The notes beneath the pieces are model-generated. The model was not told the DNA's origin, ran no database searches, and was given only the letters and a program-made list of their open reading frames with translations. A DNA stretch of 64,000 nucleotides, from NCBI GenBank assembly GCA_036345935.2, contig JADWOT020001154.1:186001-250000 (forward strand), written 5' to 3'. The stretch is from Taenia hydatigena. Lineage: Eukaryota; Platyhelminthes; Cestoda; Cyclophyllidea; Taeniidae. The position numbers were made by a program, and so were the translations under genes. Shown here piece by piece: positions 1 through 12,300 of the stretch (position 1 is the stretch's first letter; each line of letters starts with the position of its first letter).

Positions 1-3000
1 TCATAATGCTCTTGGCAGCACTCTACTTAAGAGCAATGAAAATACAATGCACTTAAAATACTCTTCTTTCATTTAGGTAGTATATATATAAAGTGAGGTG
101 ATCAAACACAGTTTTTAAGTGTTTTAAGCATTTTATGTGCTTATTTTCAAACATGTTGAGGAAGGAAAACCCTGGTTAGTTTAACGGCACTACAATAAGT
201 GAAATTCTCTCATTACTTATAGTTTACTTATATCCTTTAAAGAATGTGTAGGGCGGAATTGTATGAGATACCCTGCAGTATGTGCTGGCAGCTGTTCATT
301 GTGCATATCTTGATTGAGATATGGACTCACAGCATTCGAAGGACAGCTATTAGGTGAGCTCTGTGGACTAGTAGCTAGATACGAAGGTTCCTAGCAGAGG
401 TGCCTCTCTGATGTGTCAAATCCGAGACTGGCCGCTCTTTGAAAGAATTCGACAAGTAAAGCCGCATCTGGTGACGACTTGCGGTTCTTTCGCCTATGAA
501 AGCTGTGCATTGCGGTGTAGATTTGACACAATACCCCGATGTCAGCAGGTCTGTAAACGATCTTTGGTTTTTAACTTGTCAAGCCCTTTTCTTACTTTTT
601 TGAAGCTATTCCATGCATCTGGAAGTGACGGAATCCTTGTCCCAAGTTGGCAATTGGGATCCAATGCTGCTTTCATGGTCTTCTATTTCCCCACAATTTT
701 TGTTGTTCACTCCCACTAGTCGTTTTCTTGAAGGTTGTGACCAGTGTTAGGACATAGCCTAGTTGATTCAATGGCATAAATGATTCTGATACAGTTTAGA
801 CAAGGAGCAATGAAGGCCTGCAGACCGCATTCCGAAGAGTATAATCCATACTAATATATCACAGCTTCATGCCAAGCAAACACATTTGTCCAAGAGTCTA
901 CCACTTGGATTCCTCAGTTTTAATTAAAAGGAGATACGTATCCTGGTTCAGTGTATGTTGCTTAAACTTGGAGTACTCGTTACTACTATGAATGCTTGCA
1001 AATGCTTCCTACTTACTACTTACCACTAACACTCACTTACTGCCCATGAAGTTATGGGTTCTGTGCAAAGTTAAGACAGATTTATCGTAGACCAATTGTC
1101 AATGACAAAATGTCAAGAGCGGTTGCTGAATGGCAGTGGGAGCGATTAGCAAGGCTATGAGCTAAGGGTAAAGTCGGCAATAGAAGATGTCAAGCTGGCA
1201 TCGCAAGGCTTGAGGCTTCATGTCACTGCAGCGGACAGGAAGACTTCTAATAGGGACTAGTGAATGCCTGCGAGTATCAATTGAAAGCTACCCGCAACAT
1301 TGATCAGTGGTGTCTAAACTGACCTGACTGCCACCTACATCCAAGAATGCCACTGCGATGGCGGTTGTCGGCTTTTAACCTGAAAAATTAAGGGTTTACG
1401 TTTAGTTTTAAATTCCCCTAGTCAATTAAAATTAAATGCGTTTTAAGCATCCAATCTAGTGGACTCAATAATACAATGTGCCTCTTTTGGCTGGCAGAAT
1501 GATACTCATTCAGATTCCTTACGAACTCACTGTGCTCCACAGAACTGCTGCCAACATAGCCGACCAGCCCAGAAATAATCGTGCTGCTAGAGCTTGAAAT
1601 TAAAAATCTGAACTAAAAGGAATTCAATACAACTGGTGTCCTTTGTCATCACTCTTGGAAAAGTTAAGGTCCTATTAATCTAGAATTAATGGAATCACAT
1701 TAAATGTTATGAAATTGCATCCTTGTTTTGCATCCACATACGTATCCTTACATTCTGGCAAGCTTCATAACGTCTTGCGTAAAAATTTGATTAGTGAGGC
1801 ATGCCTTTAAGTCGATTTGGCTGCTCACATTGGTTGCACAATATAAGATGATGAACATCTGACCGTAACTGCTCTTACTCCGAAGAGCCATTACAAAGGT
1901 TCACACGATATATATCGAACCAGTGTTGATCACGTAAACAAAGGGCTTGTTTGGTATAGGAGGTGTCTTCTCTGATCTGAAGACCAGTGGTAAAAGTAAT
2001 AATGCAGCGTAAAATGTCATTTAACATAACTTGGGACCTTTAAATGAGATTTGTCTTGTACTCTTGCCAAACCTCCACCACTGGCTTTACTAATGAATTT
2101 TGAATATATTGTAACATTGGCTGCAACGGATGATCTTGAAACTAGAGTTAATAGCCGTCCACCTAAAATTCGCACCATTAAATGCCTCTTTAACTAGAGA
2201 CCTATCTGGATGTCCCATGATATGCATGGGGTGCCTACATAGGTTAGCCGGACTCGAGTTCTGTCGAATAGTTGTGCTTTTATCAAACATTGTGGAACTG
2301 TATCACGTTTTTTTTGTAAATGGATGTGATTACAGTGGTTATTGAGTTGTGACTTTATGAGGCCAGGGATTAAAGGTAAGTCAACGTAGCAAATTGCATG
2401 ATCGCACCCCATGACCTGTATAGCGGAACCCGGTTATGTGGCCCCGGATTTGGTAAGTCTAGGAAGCAATCATTCGTTTTCGGAAGGGCTAAGCTTGATA
2501 AAATTGGTTCATCCATGGGTGGGTACATCTCCTTATTTGCATCGAGCTAATTAAGCCCAAAAGTAGTGCCTTTAAAAGAAGCCTGGAACTTGCCACTTTG
2601 ATCAGACGTAAACTAAACTCAACATCTATAATTCATCTGTAAATTATGACAAAGTGTAAAGGCTAGTTCAATGAATTGCCGCCGAACGTGGTCTTGGTGT
2701 ATTCACCGCATCCAGGCAAAGACCGATATCTCCCTTGCGTCCAGTACGGATGCCCCCTCTCACGAGATTAAAATGTATATATGCTTTTAGTCACCAATTC
2801 TATCCCAGAGACTTCTGAATTGGTCTTCATACTGTAGCCTAAATCTGCCACTCACATCCGTCAAGGAAATATGGCGACCAGGATTTGGTGGGAAGAAGCA
2901 TTTGCGTCGGTGAAATGGTACGATTTCTACGTTGGAGGCAAAAATTTAAGGTAGACACATGTGCCAATGTGTTGCCTAAAGCTAGGATAATTTTGATTCA

Positions 3001-4690
3001 GACATTGCGTTGAGATTATAGACGTGCAAAGTGACTCCTCTGCATTTGGGTGATGCGATGAGATTTAATGCAAAAAGACGATAAACTTCAAATGCAGGAG
3101 GACTGCAACGGCGTTACCTCATACTAAGGAGAGAAAAGTGGAAACATTTGCAACTAGAGATGGATAGATCGCAGAAACATGGAGATGTGTAGGATTTACA
3201 ACTGTGCTTAAGCAACCTCTGGGCTTTCCTTGATGGATTTTGCTTGTAAACCGTTAAAGAGAATCAAACCGAACACTGCTAATTTTGCAAGGAAAGTAAC
3301 CTTAGTCGGAATTAAAAGATGTAAGCTTCAAGAAGATAATCGTAATGCCTCAAAATTAGTCCCATTCCTTACTCATCTGACATTAGTTCAGCGCATCAAG
3401 GAGTTATGGTGCTCAAGTGAAATACCTGTAAACTGCTGAACTTCCTCGTTATGACAATTTCCTTCCTTGGGCTAATACATCACCGTCAAAATAAACGTGA
3501 GCATAGTCCTAGGCAGTATTTTATGTGCAGCTACAAAACAGAAGTTCGTGGCATATTTTATGGGTTAATCAAGCAGTAAAGATAAATAAAAAGATTTTTG
3601 CTGGTATGAAAATGTTGAGTAATATGTAAACAGCATCACGTACAGTATGTAATTGTAGTTAATATTTTGAAGCGACCTAAGCGATTTAATGTGCTCTTAC
3701 TCACACAGCCGGTGGCGTTAATTAATTTAAAATCACAAATTTCGTCATTGCTTGAGGTCTTGCGGTTACGTGTCGCCATTATCGGTGTATTTGAGTGGCG
3801 CCCACTAGAAGTGCACAAATCAAGCACGTCCTCACGGTGTAGGCCTAAAGACAGCAGACTGAAAAAAATTTTTTAATCACTCTACTTGCGGAACTTTTCC
3901 AAATGCTCTTATTCAGCTCTGATTTTCAGTCGCAATCTGCCTTAATATCAAGAAGCAGGTCTGTGATAAGTTTACTGAGCAGCAGAAGCTGTTTACAATT
4001 AGCATACGCTGGCAAAGAGACAAATCACTTTCCACGCATTCAAATCGGTATGAGAATAATAGGTTGATTCCACTTCCACAGACGCCCAGAGGGATGATGA
4101 CCTAGCTAAATATGCGGAGTGTGTTTAGTGCGCATCGTATGTTGACCTGTTTAGATTCTAGACGTTTTAATCAGCACGGAAGACAACAGTTTTAGTGCCT
4201 CAAAATACATAAAACACTGAAAAGTGCACGTCCTAAATTTTCGGTTGGCTGCCAATAACGTATGGATACTTGTAGACATAATTATAATATGGGATCGAAA
4301 TTTAACAAACAAACCGCCAAATTCCTTGTCGCTGCAGCGCGCCCAAGATAACCGATCACTTCACTGTAGATTATTTGGCTAAACGAATAAGACCCTACTC
4401 GCTAATAAGTTGAAAGTTGATAATGAATCGGGCACAGCTTTGTGTCGTCCTGTCCCTAATGCAAGAATCGAAGACACATTACGCCCATAGGATTAAAAGC
4501 AAGACTTAACCTTCTCTAGCTCAATGATTTCTTTTTGTCTGGGCCAACCTCGTCAGATTAGCTTAAAACTGGTGCAGTCTAATAACTGTTTCCATTGCAA
4601 CTAGTAGCAGTAAGCAGCATAAAAAGAGGTGTCATGATTTTCATAAAGTGAGTAGCTTTGTTCTAGAGGGCATGATAGGCTTTACAGTGG
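1..4690. other. No gene seen
   Basis: A+T-leaning sequence. The longest open frames are about 70-100 codons, carry no recognisable motif and lack consistent splice signals. A short TATATATATA run lies near 80-90. A 37-base segment ending at a good GTAAGT donor near 2375 is too short to call. Confidence 0.5.
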
Positions 4691-4762
4691 CTTCTAATTT
4701 AATTCATTGACCTACGACCTGGTGAATAATAGTCATTGTTGAAATAGAAGAATAAGGGCTGA

Positions 4763-5239
4763 AGTTTATGTGGCGGATATAAGGGTGGACGGGCAAAGGC
4801 TTTTGTGGCTATACGTAGTGTGAAGCTAGTAAATGCTGCAGTGGGCCGTTCCGGGGTTATGGATACATCACTGGTGGCAAACGCTGAAAATGCTGAGGCC
4901 AATATGCAACTAAGGCGACCGACGCCTTTGTCAAAACAGCGTAATTCGAGTGCACACTACTTTTCTGCATTTCCTTGCTACCGATACGTGCTTTCCCATT
5001 TCATTCACACTCAAACTTTTCCACTTTCTCGTTTTCTAATGAAAAAGCTCTCAGTTTCTCTTGTCCAGCATCGACAATGTCCTACTTTTTGGGCCAATAT
5101 ATTAAACCTCACACCTTTCGACTCCTCTGCTTTACTCTCCATGCAAATGATGCCGCAATGGAGAAAAGGACGTCCTCGCCACTTGCAGCCTACACGCAGC
5201 CCCGCGTCTGTCCGCATTCGAAGTCGTCCGGATTGTTAA
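4763..5239 (+). CDS. Coding-like open frame, possible exon, unknown
   Basis: This frame is open for about 159 codons between a TGA at 4760 and its stop. The first 55 codons begin unusually often with G or A and encode a Gly/Ala/Val-rich segment (GGYKGGRAKAFVAIRSVKLV), a typical coding signature. A candidate donor, AACAGC|GTAATT, follows at 4940. The later half reads like random sequence, so the exon may end there. The opposite strand is also open at 4965-4699, in the complementary phase, so the coding strand is uncertain. No family is recognised. Confidence 0.22.
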   Translation, partial: SLCGGYKGGRAKAFVAIRSVKLVNAAVGRSGVMDTSLVANAENAEANMQLRRPTPLSKQRNSSAHYFSAFPCYRYVLSHFIHTQTFPLSRFLMKKLSVSLVQHRQCPTFWANILNLTPFDSSALLSMQMMPQWRKGRPRHLQPTRSPASVRIRSRPDC

Positions 5240-5299
5240 CGGGTTTGACTGCACAATGTAGGGCACCACGTGAACCTACAAGCATGGTGGGTGGTTGAG

Positions 5300-7100
5300 T
5301 GACCGAACAGTTCTGCAGATGGTTAAGGTTATCTACTTAGGCTTATTTATGAGTTTTAACAATGAAACTCAAGATGTGTTCTGTAGATCCAGGGCAAATG
5401 TCGACTTTGCAAGAGCCAATGAGGAGAGGCAAAGCATAAGCGCGGATCTGTATAGTGGTGGATGACAAGAACAAAAGCAACCTTGCGTAAGAAAGAGAAA
5501 CGCAGTCAACAATCAATGTTAGTAGGTGATGGCGTCACCCTTAGAAACATTTACTTTCTCGTTGAGTTTAAGGCCGAACCTGTTAGTGTCACCGAGTTAG
5601 GGCCAGCATTCTATAGAATTTCCCTTTCCTAAAGTGCAGAATCTCTTCGGTTACAATCCTATGCCTATTACAAGTAAAATGGCACTTTACGCTCTTCATT
5701 CCACTTAAATTGCGGTGTTAATGCGGTTGTTGAGCTATCGAATTTTCTGCAATGCTCCATTTTTTGACCTATACGGCTAAAATCGGCTAGCATTAGGCCT
5801 TTAATGCACGATTCGGACATCTAACCTTCCATGACCGGTCTCAATGGGTCAATGGCTGTGATGGCACAAAGGATAGAGGATGCTTCTGATCCGAAGGTAT
5901 TAATAAAAACTGCTGTGATTACAATCTACTCTTTTGCGTCAACATGAACTTTTGCGACCTCTGAAATCCAGCACAGACTTTCGATGGTCGCGCCACAAGA
6001 TTTCTTAATAATAATCTTTGTTTTATGCGCCATGCAAATGTTTTAACCCTTTATTATGTCTGAATTTCCTGATCATCCATCTAGACACTTTAAACGAAAA
6101 GGTGCATGCCATTAAGGTTTAAATGATCAAACACTTCCACTCTTCTATCGAGCTATTCTGAATCACTTGATCAAGGCATGAGCTTGTCATATCATGTCCC
6201 GCTCTAATTTAACAGAGAATACCAGCATTAATACTGATGCAGGTTTCCCATTTTCCGCAGATTCTTATCTTACCATGGCGGTATGGTGGCATAGCGCACC
6301 TTCACCTTTTTAAAGTGCATTCAGAGTGTGATACCTATCATACAACTAGACTTTTGTGTTCTGGATTGGATAGCATACCAATAAAATATTTTGTAAGCAA
6401 CTTAATAATGCTATATCAAATCGCCGGTTCGCTGGCTCTTTTGCCTATTCTTGCATAAATGCGACCAGCACCCTTTGGATCAAAGGGTGTATAGGACTTT
6501 TGAGAGTTGATGTCTGCGGATATCACTTGATATGTTGATTGCAGCAAATACACCTTCGAATGATTTGCAAGCAATGTCAAAAGACCAGTATTTATGACCT
6601 GGAGCCTCACGGCAAGCGATCTGTCACTCTGCTTAGCAGCATGGGGTCTTTTTGATTATGCGACATTGGTCCCTCTGATTTAATAGAGCTTGGGAAAATT
6701 CAAAAGGATTGAATCAGATTTCGTAATAGGAGGCCACTATTGGCGGCCCTCACGGCATTTTGGCGTAGAAAGCCTTGCACTTGTATAATAAAATACGTTC
6801 TTGGCATGCAAATAACTCTCTTATTGATCTGTAATTTTTCTGGCAAAAGCACATGCTAGCTGGAGCTAGAGTTCAGCGATGTGGAACCGATATATTTTGT
6901 ACTAAAAGAAACTGAAATGTGCTTGTATGAAGCCGCCTTTTATCTCATGCAGTAAGGCGCAACAACTGCAATGGTGTGCTGTTTGGTTTATTTTTCTTCC
7001 ACCCCTTATGCATACCTATCCACTCATCTACCCATCTGCCCATCTAATCTGCGCTTAAGCCGTCTGATGGCCTAGAATGGCAAGTAAACGCAAAACTATT
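5300..7100. other. No gene seen; downstream flank of the T-box gene
   Basis: No supported coding sequence. A run with a four-base period (CTATCCACTCATCTACCCATCTGCCCATCT) at about 7016-7050 is low-complexity DNA that recurs near 59.2 kb. Confidence 0.45.
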
Positions 7101-7108
7101 AACGTTGA

Positions 7109-7114
7109 TTTATT
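7109..7114 (-). terminator. Poly(A) signal for the T-box gene
   Basis: The minus strand reads AATAAA 114 bases downstream of the TAG stop. It is the nearest canonical signal on that strand; another AATAAA lies near 6990. The assignment rests only on position and hexamer. Confidence 0.45.
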
Positions 7115-7227
7115 CACATATGCATTAAACATTCTTTTGGTTCATTCAAAATGCAGATGACATGCATGCCCCCCTCAAAAACACACGCACCCAAGTCCGA
7201 AAGGCTGGAAGTGAAAGGGCAAGATAA

Positions 7228-8972
7228 CTACTTTAACAAGCGCCGACGACTTTTGAATGCTTTGGCGTAGGGATTCATATTGATCTTTGCCCCAGAAATG
7301 CGTTTATTGTGATAGGCCGTTACGGCTATGAACTCTGTCTCTGGAATCATGTAGGCACCCACATGCTCGAGGCCTGCTGGATAACCACTTTGTGATCCTT
7401 TTGCCTTTGATTGACACGCTGATGCTTCTTCAGATGTCAAGTGGCGTACTATGTAATAGCGCAAAACGTAGACTTGCATGCTGCGGGCAAATATCTATAC
7501 GGGAACATGTCGAAACTTAGAATGGACTTTGCAATAGTTCATTTAAGTGCCAATTTCTCACCTAGATATGAAATAGGATGCGTAATGGCAGCGAGATTGA
7601 TTACCTGATTCTTTATTTCAGCAGTGCAGGCATTGTTGGTGATCTTAACTAGCTCAAAATCCACGCCGCAAACCATCAACCTCGAACCTTTTCACATAGG
7701 TTGCGCGACACGTAGATATGAGAAGCTGAAAGAAGCACAAAAACGTCCATTGGGGTCATCTTTGCGAGGCAGGTATTTGTGCAGCTATTTACAAAGAAGA
7801 GTCTTCTATGCTTCCACACGTACATTGATTTGATGGAGGTGGATGACAAAGGGTCCGACAGGGTATCCATTGGCCAGACTGAAATTTGTAGATAACCCGA
7901 TCTTTTGGCATCAAGTCCATGAAAAATGTGTACTTCTCATCAACCTCCAAGCCCTCAACGCTTACTGTCAATGTGGGGAATATCCTTATGCAACAGTTTG
8001 TCTGATTGCATTAGATTGCCAATCGAAAGGATATAGGTTGACAAAAAGGAGTTTGAGTTTCGAAATTATCTGCCTGCCATTCTTACTGGTAATCATCTCC
8101 ATGCGGTGAGGCCACGTCGCCTGCCACGACGCCTTGTCGCGCAATCTCAGAGTAATAGTTGGACTTTCTGATGAATCCAAGAACTTGAAATCTGCCCCTG
8201 CCATACAAATGGATGAGAACTCCTCTCTTTTACTGTTAAAGTGTGTATGCCACACGTTGGGCACTGTCTGACTGATAGCCAATAGATCCGAGTACAGGTC
8301 CTGCCTCATAGCTGACGGGAGAGTGGATGGACATGTTTGCAATTCCAACCTGGCTGATGCACCGCTCACTGCAGCTTTAGGCAGCAGTTCTTCTTGGCTG
8401 TCTTCATGTTCTGTTCCGATCCTGCTGGCTGTTTGCAGGAGACTGAGGGAAAGATTGGTAGGATGGTATGTGGGCCGCGCCACTATGCCAAAAGGTGACC
8501 AATTACCTGTCTCAGTCATAGTGCCTTTCCGATAGTCCAGAACGTTGTCAAAGTAATTTTTCTGCTGCGGTGTTTCATTTTGCCGCAGTCTATGAGCAAC
8601 ATTTGAGCTTTCACAGCAGTGCACATTTTGATGGCACTCAAAGGTGGTCAGATCTGGCTTGAAGTACGTACCCTCATTGTGATCAATTTGGCATTGTCTT
8701 GATGATGGGTGAGGTAAACCTTGCTGGAAAGGATAGCATATCCTGGAGTCTGCGTTGCTAAAATGTGGGACTGACTCCTGATGAAGACCTGTGGAATATG
8801 GTGATGCGTCAAAGGCCGTCCATGAATAGTGCACTGGCATCAAAATTTCTTGCATGTTCTGTGTCTCAGTCGGCAAATGATCATGCGTACCAGCTGGGAC
8901 AGCAGGCATGGCCACCGAGGCTAACATTTGGGGAAAAAATGTAGTGACTGTTACTTTCCTCTCTCTCCCCAT
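7228..8972 (-). CDS. T-box transcription factor, four exons
   Basis: Nuclear DNA-binding regulator of development, by family. The spliced model joins 8972-8074, 7984-7793, 7680-7605 and 7494-7228, which stays in frame for 477 residues. The T-box spans about residues 272-469. Visible blocks in order are [87 protein letters not shown] and NPYAKAF; each matches the family order. The protein stops eight residues after the domain (KSRRRLLK). The 270-residue N-terminus shows no domain. Odd points: the usual YVHPDSP block reads [10 protein letters not shown], the usual MHKYQPR reads MQVYVLR, and about 30 extra residues precede PETEF. The ATG at 8972 was chosen as the first in-frame Met. An upstream exon is possible, because CAG|GTAAAT just before it could be a donor. 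The subfamily (Brachyury, Tbx2, Tbx6 and others) cannot be assigned by eye. Confidence 0.85.
7985..8073 (-). other. T-box intron 1, apparent GC-AG intron (89 bp)
   Basis: The reading frame must pass from ...SKNGR to IFPTLTV, because this order is fixed in T-box proteins. The only join that does so cleanly is ATGGCAG|GCAGATAA at the donor and CATAAG|GATATTC at the acceptor. It rebuilds the Arg codon AGG and starts the intron with GC instead of GT. Unspliced read-through would meet a stop 28 codons later. The other two introns, 7681-7792 (GTAAAT...TCGAG) and 7495-7604 (GTAATC...TATAG), are ordinary GT-AG. Confidence 0.6.
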
Positions 8973-9310
8973 TTACCTGTGACGACCAACTAAGATATTC
9001 ATTCATTGGGTTAGTTTACTGGAAGTCTAAAAAATGAATGCATTGAACAAAAGCAGAGCAACCTAATGGAAGGCAGGAGTTTCATAGGTGCGCACTGATG
9101 CAAGTGCTTCTAAAGACTGGACGAGACTGCGATCGATGTGCTACGTATGTATTCCATGTAGGGGCCAATAAAACAGCAGTGTCAGAACAGAGAACACGAT
9201 AAACCACCCACCTATTTACCTACCTTCCTGCTAGCCTCGTAATTAGCACAGCTTAATGCACGTGCTAAATGGTGAAACATTACCATCAGGCGACACATAA
9301 AACAGATTTA

Positions 9311-9378
9311 TTAACCAATAATTGGCTAACGCATGAGCTGGGGATTCATTAGCTACCAATGGAAGCGCTTCCATTGGT
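9311..9378. promoter_or_regulatory. Paired CCAAT palindromes upstream of the T-box gene
   Basis: Bases 9355-9378 form a perfect 24-bp palindrome, two half-sites ACCAATGGAAGC facing each other. At 9311-9329 lies a second, imperfect inverted pair of CCAAT boxes (TTAACCAAT/AATTGGCTAA), and a single GCCAATAAAA occurs near 9162. CCAAT is the binding site of NF-Y. The cluster is about 340-410 bases upstream of the T-box start codon on the minus strand, a plausible promoter position. Function is inferred. Confidence 0.4.
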
Positions 9379-9399
9379 CCCAAGATCCATACGCCTTGG

Positions 9400-12300
9400 A
9401 TGCAGTTGTGTAAAAAATTTTGTGACTTCCACGTTAGCATATTCTGTATTGTTTGAGACAAGAGTTTCATTTAAGGTAGAGCTATGTGCTTTGGCTAGGA
9501 CTGGGAGGCATAAGGTAATGGAAATGCCGGTGAATCCGCTTCTAACTCAAGCAAGGTTTTCCAATGCTGTTCTGCATCACAGCATGGTAATCAATGCATG
9601 AACGAATGTAGACGAACTGGAATGGCGCATTAATTTGTTGCTGGCACCTTAATAGAATTTGAAGCAAGTAGAGCTCGTAACACATTTTATGAAAGCACAG
9701 CATAGCTCTAGAATCATGCTCAGAGATAAGCTGAGCTTAGCCAACCATCACTAGGACAGATGAACAATGGGTTATGAACAAGTAAAGAAACTTTTTAAAA
9801 CATAAACATACTTTAAAGCGCAACTGGAAAACAAACTTTGGAAAATCTATGTGACTTCCTTAAGTGCAAGATTAACAAAATGTACGAGCAGTCGGTCCTA
9901 AAAGAATAAAACACTTCCAAAATATTTGATTCTAGTGTGACATTTAAAGTTCTTTGTAAAAGTTTCTGCAAAACAGCCACAGTTTTCAAAGGTAAAGAAA
10001 GCACTACACGCATTTAAAACACGTTTTGGCTTAAGACGATGTCACGCAAAAGGGGGGTAGATGGATTTATGCGGTGGTGGCATACCTTCATGATCTCTGA
10101 ACTAGGTTGTGTCATTTGGCGCCTGCAAACGTGACTAACTTGACCGGGAGGGGGAGAAGCTGAAGTCGGTTCCGTTCAAGTCAAAATACGAACTAAATCT
10201 ATGCTATATAGAAGCAAATGATGTTATTGGATACAAATACAGGTTTATTCTGCATGTGACAAACAGTTTGTGTCACGGGAATTCGGGCAGTCATTCTTTA
10301 ACGGTAGCGGCCAAAAGAGGCTGGTAAAACTTAAATCATCTTTATATATAGGCATTAGACTAAAGTCCAGAGCAGATTAGACACGGGAAACCTTCATTTC
10401 GGCCGTGTGGTTGCATTCGACCAACTAGATAAATGGCTACAAGTTTTACCACTAATTCTCCCCTCAAAAGCTCCAATTCGCCAACAAATGAGGCAACAGG
10501 TGCTCACATAAGCTAACTTACTCTCGATCGAAGAGTACACCTTCACCGGTTGAACTTGTTGCGCGGGACTCATAAACAGCATTCTATGCTGGGAAAGATC
10601 TGGATCTCACTACACTGCTTACTGAGAACCGTTCAAATTGTTATCTCAGACAATAAAATATTGCCTTTAAGCCAATATTAAAAATTGGTCGAATCCGACT
10701 GAACAGTTTATTATGACAAATGTCTGTATAGTGCAAGTCATGATTTGTGCGGCCTGCGGTGCAAATTATCACGAAGCATCATATATTGAAACCCGCCATA
10801 TCACAACTCACCGGTAAACCTCTCACACTACACTATGCTTGACAAATAAAGATACGTGACTTTCTCACTCCCTCTCCGGGTATCACAATCATACGTGGAC
10901 TGACTAGTGCGCCACTGGTGGCTGCGTTCCTACCAAATCCAGCTAAGTTTCGCTTCGTGCAGAGTATTGCTTGTAATCGTTTAGGTTTTGTTTTTAAAGG
11001 ACTTTGGTTTAATCCCCATTATTTGTGCTACGACGTGCTGACTACTCACAATAGGTAAAAGAGCGTGAAATCTTGAGGCCTATTTAATGGTTTACGAAAT
11101 TTCATATTCTCCTGCAAGGATCATGCTGCTAATGGTACAACGATTTCAGACGCATTGGCGTGCAACAGCGCACGTAGCACACTTGCCAGGGCCTTATGCT
11201 ATTTCCTTGACAGTGTTCCTCAGGGCATTCCGCACTAAATGCTTTTAGCCGGCCCAAAACTGCTTTAGTGGTTTGGAATGCGAAGAAAATTAGTGGACTT
11301 GTGCCTGTGTACTGTAACCTTTGACTTTACGATTTCAAAAACTTTGTTGATTTAGGCAAAATATTGCACTTGTTAATGTTTTAAAGTTAAATTACACTGA
11401 GGCTGCAATTATCTAATGGAATAAAGGCAAACATTGCGATCACCTTTGGTAACTGAAATTAAGGGAGGAAACCGGCTTGTGGTCGTCATTCATACCATGC
11501 AGATAACTGCGCTTTGAAAAGTCATTTTATCGGAAGAATTGATTAATTGCCCAGAAAAATTGAGTTTTTAGTGAGTCAAAACCATGCAGATTATGGAACA
11601 CAGCATGTTATGCTCTTTGTTATCCATTAATAGGTAGTTTGAGCATGATTGAATTATCTGAGTCATGCCGTACGGCAATGAGAGATTCTTTGGCACGGTC
11701 AGAACAATCGATGTTGTGCTGTGTTGATACAAGTGTAGATAAGTTGAACCTCCTTCAACATCAATGTTTGATTGTCTCATCGGCTGAGTAATTAATATTT
11801 AAAAAATCGCATCTTCGCCACTTGCGATGATGACAGCGGGAAAACTACCATAAAAAGTAGCCTTGTGAGCATGGAGCTCGTCGCAGCAACAGCATACTAG
11901 AACAGAATAACTGCATTTCTAATTCATACCTGTGACTTAGCTAGGGTCGTTCATGGCAAATTGGAAATCTTGTTCTCCGTTCACCATTTAGTACACAAGC
12001 TCGAAAGCAAGTAACGCATCCTTCCAAATTAGGGCAAGGTAAGATTTTTTAAGACCCTAAAAGGAATGATCGAAAAGCTAACTTTAAGTACAATAGCTCG
12101 CACTCAAATTCACTAAAATGCAGTTGGGCTAAATATAGCAAGTCTTACTTCAAGGCCTGGTGAAAAAGAAGTTGAGAACTGATGTCGATGCGATTTCATG
12201 AACCAATCAAGTTAAAGCAAGCCCGTTGTGAATCATCAATTACCTTAGTCTAAAACCGACTTATTTGGGCAGAAGGTATTCAGAAGCGCTTTTAACAAAT

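Noticed and set aside
411..719. 102-codon open frame on the plus strand
   Set aside because: No motif, no splice or promoter context, and random-like composition; expected by chance in 64 kb.
7676..7870. Second minus-strand frame inside the T-box gene ([18 protein letters not shown]...)
   Set aside because: It looks briefly like a T-box piece, but keeping the exon-2 frame to 7793 and splicing to 7680 gives the correct domain length; this frame is mostly intron 2.
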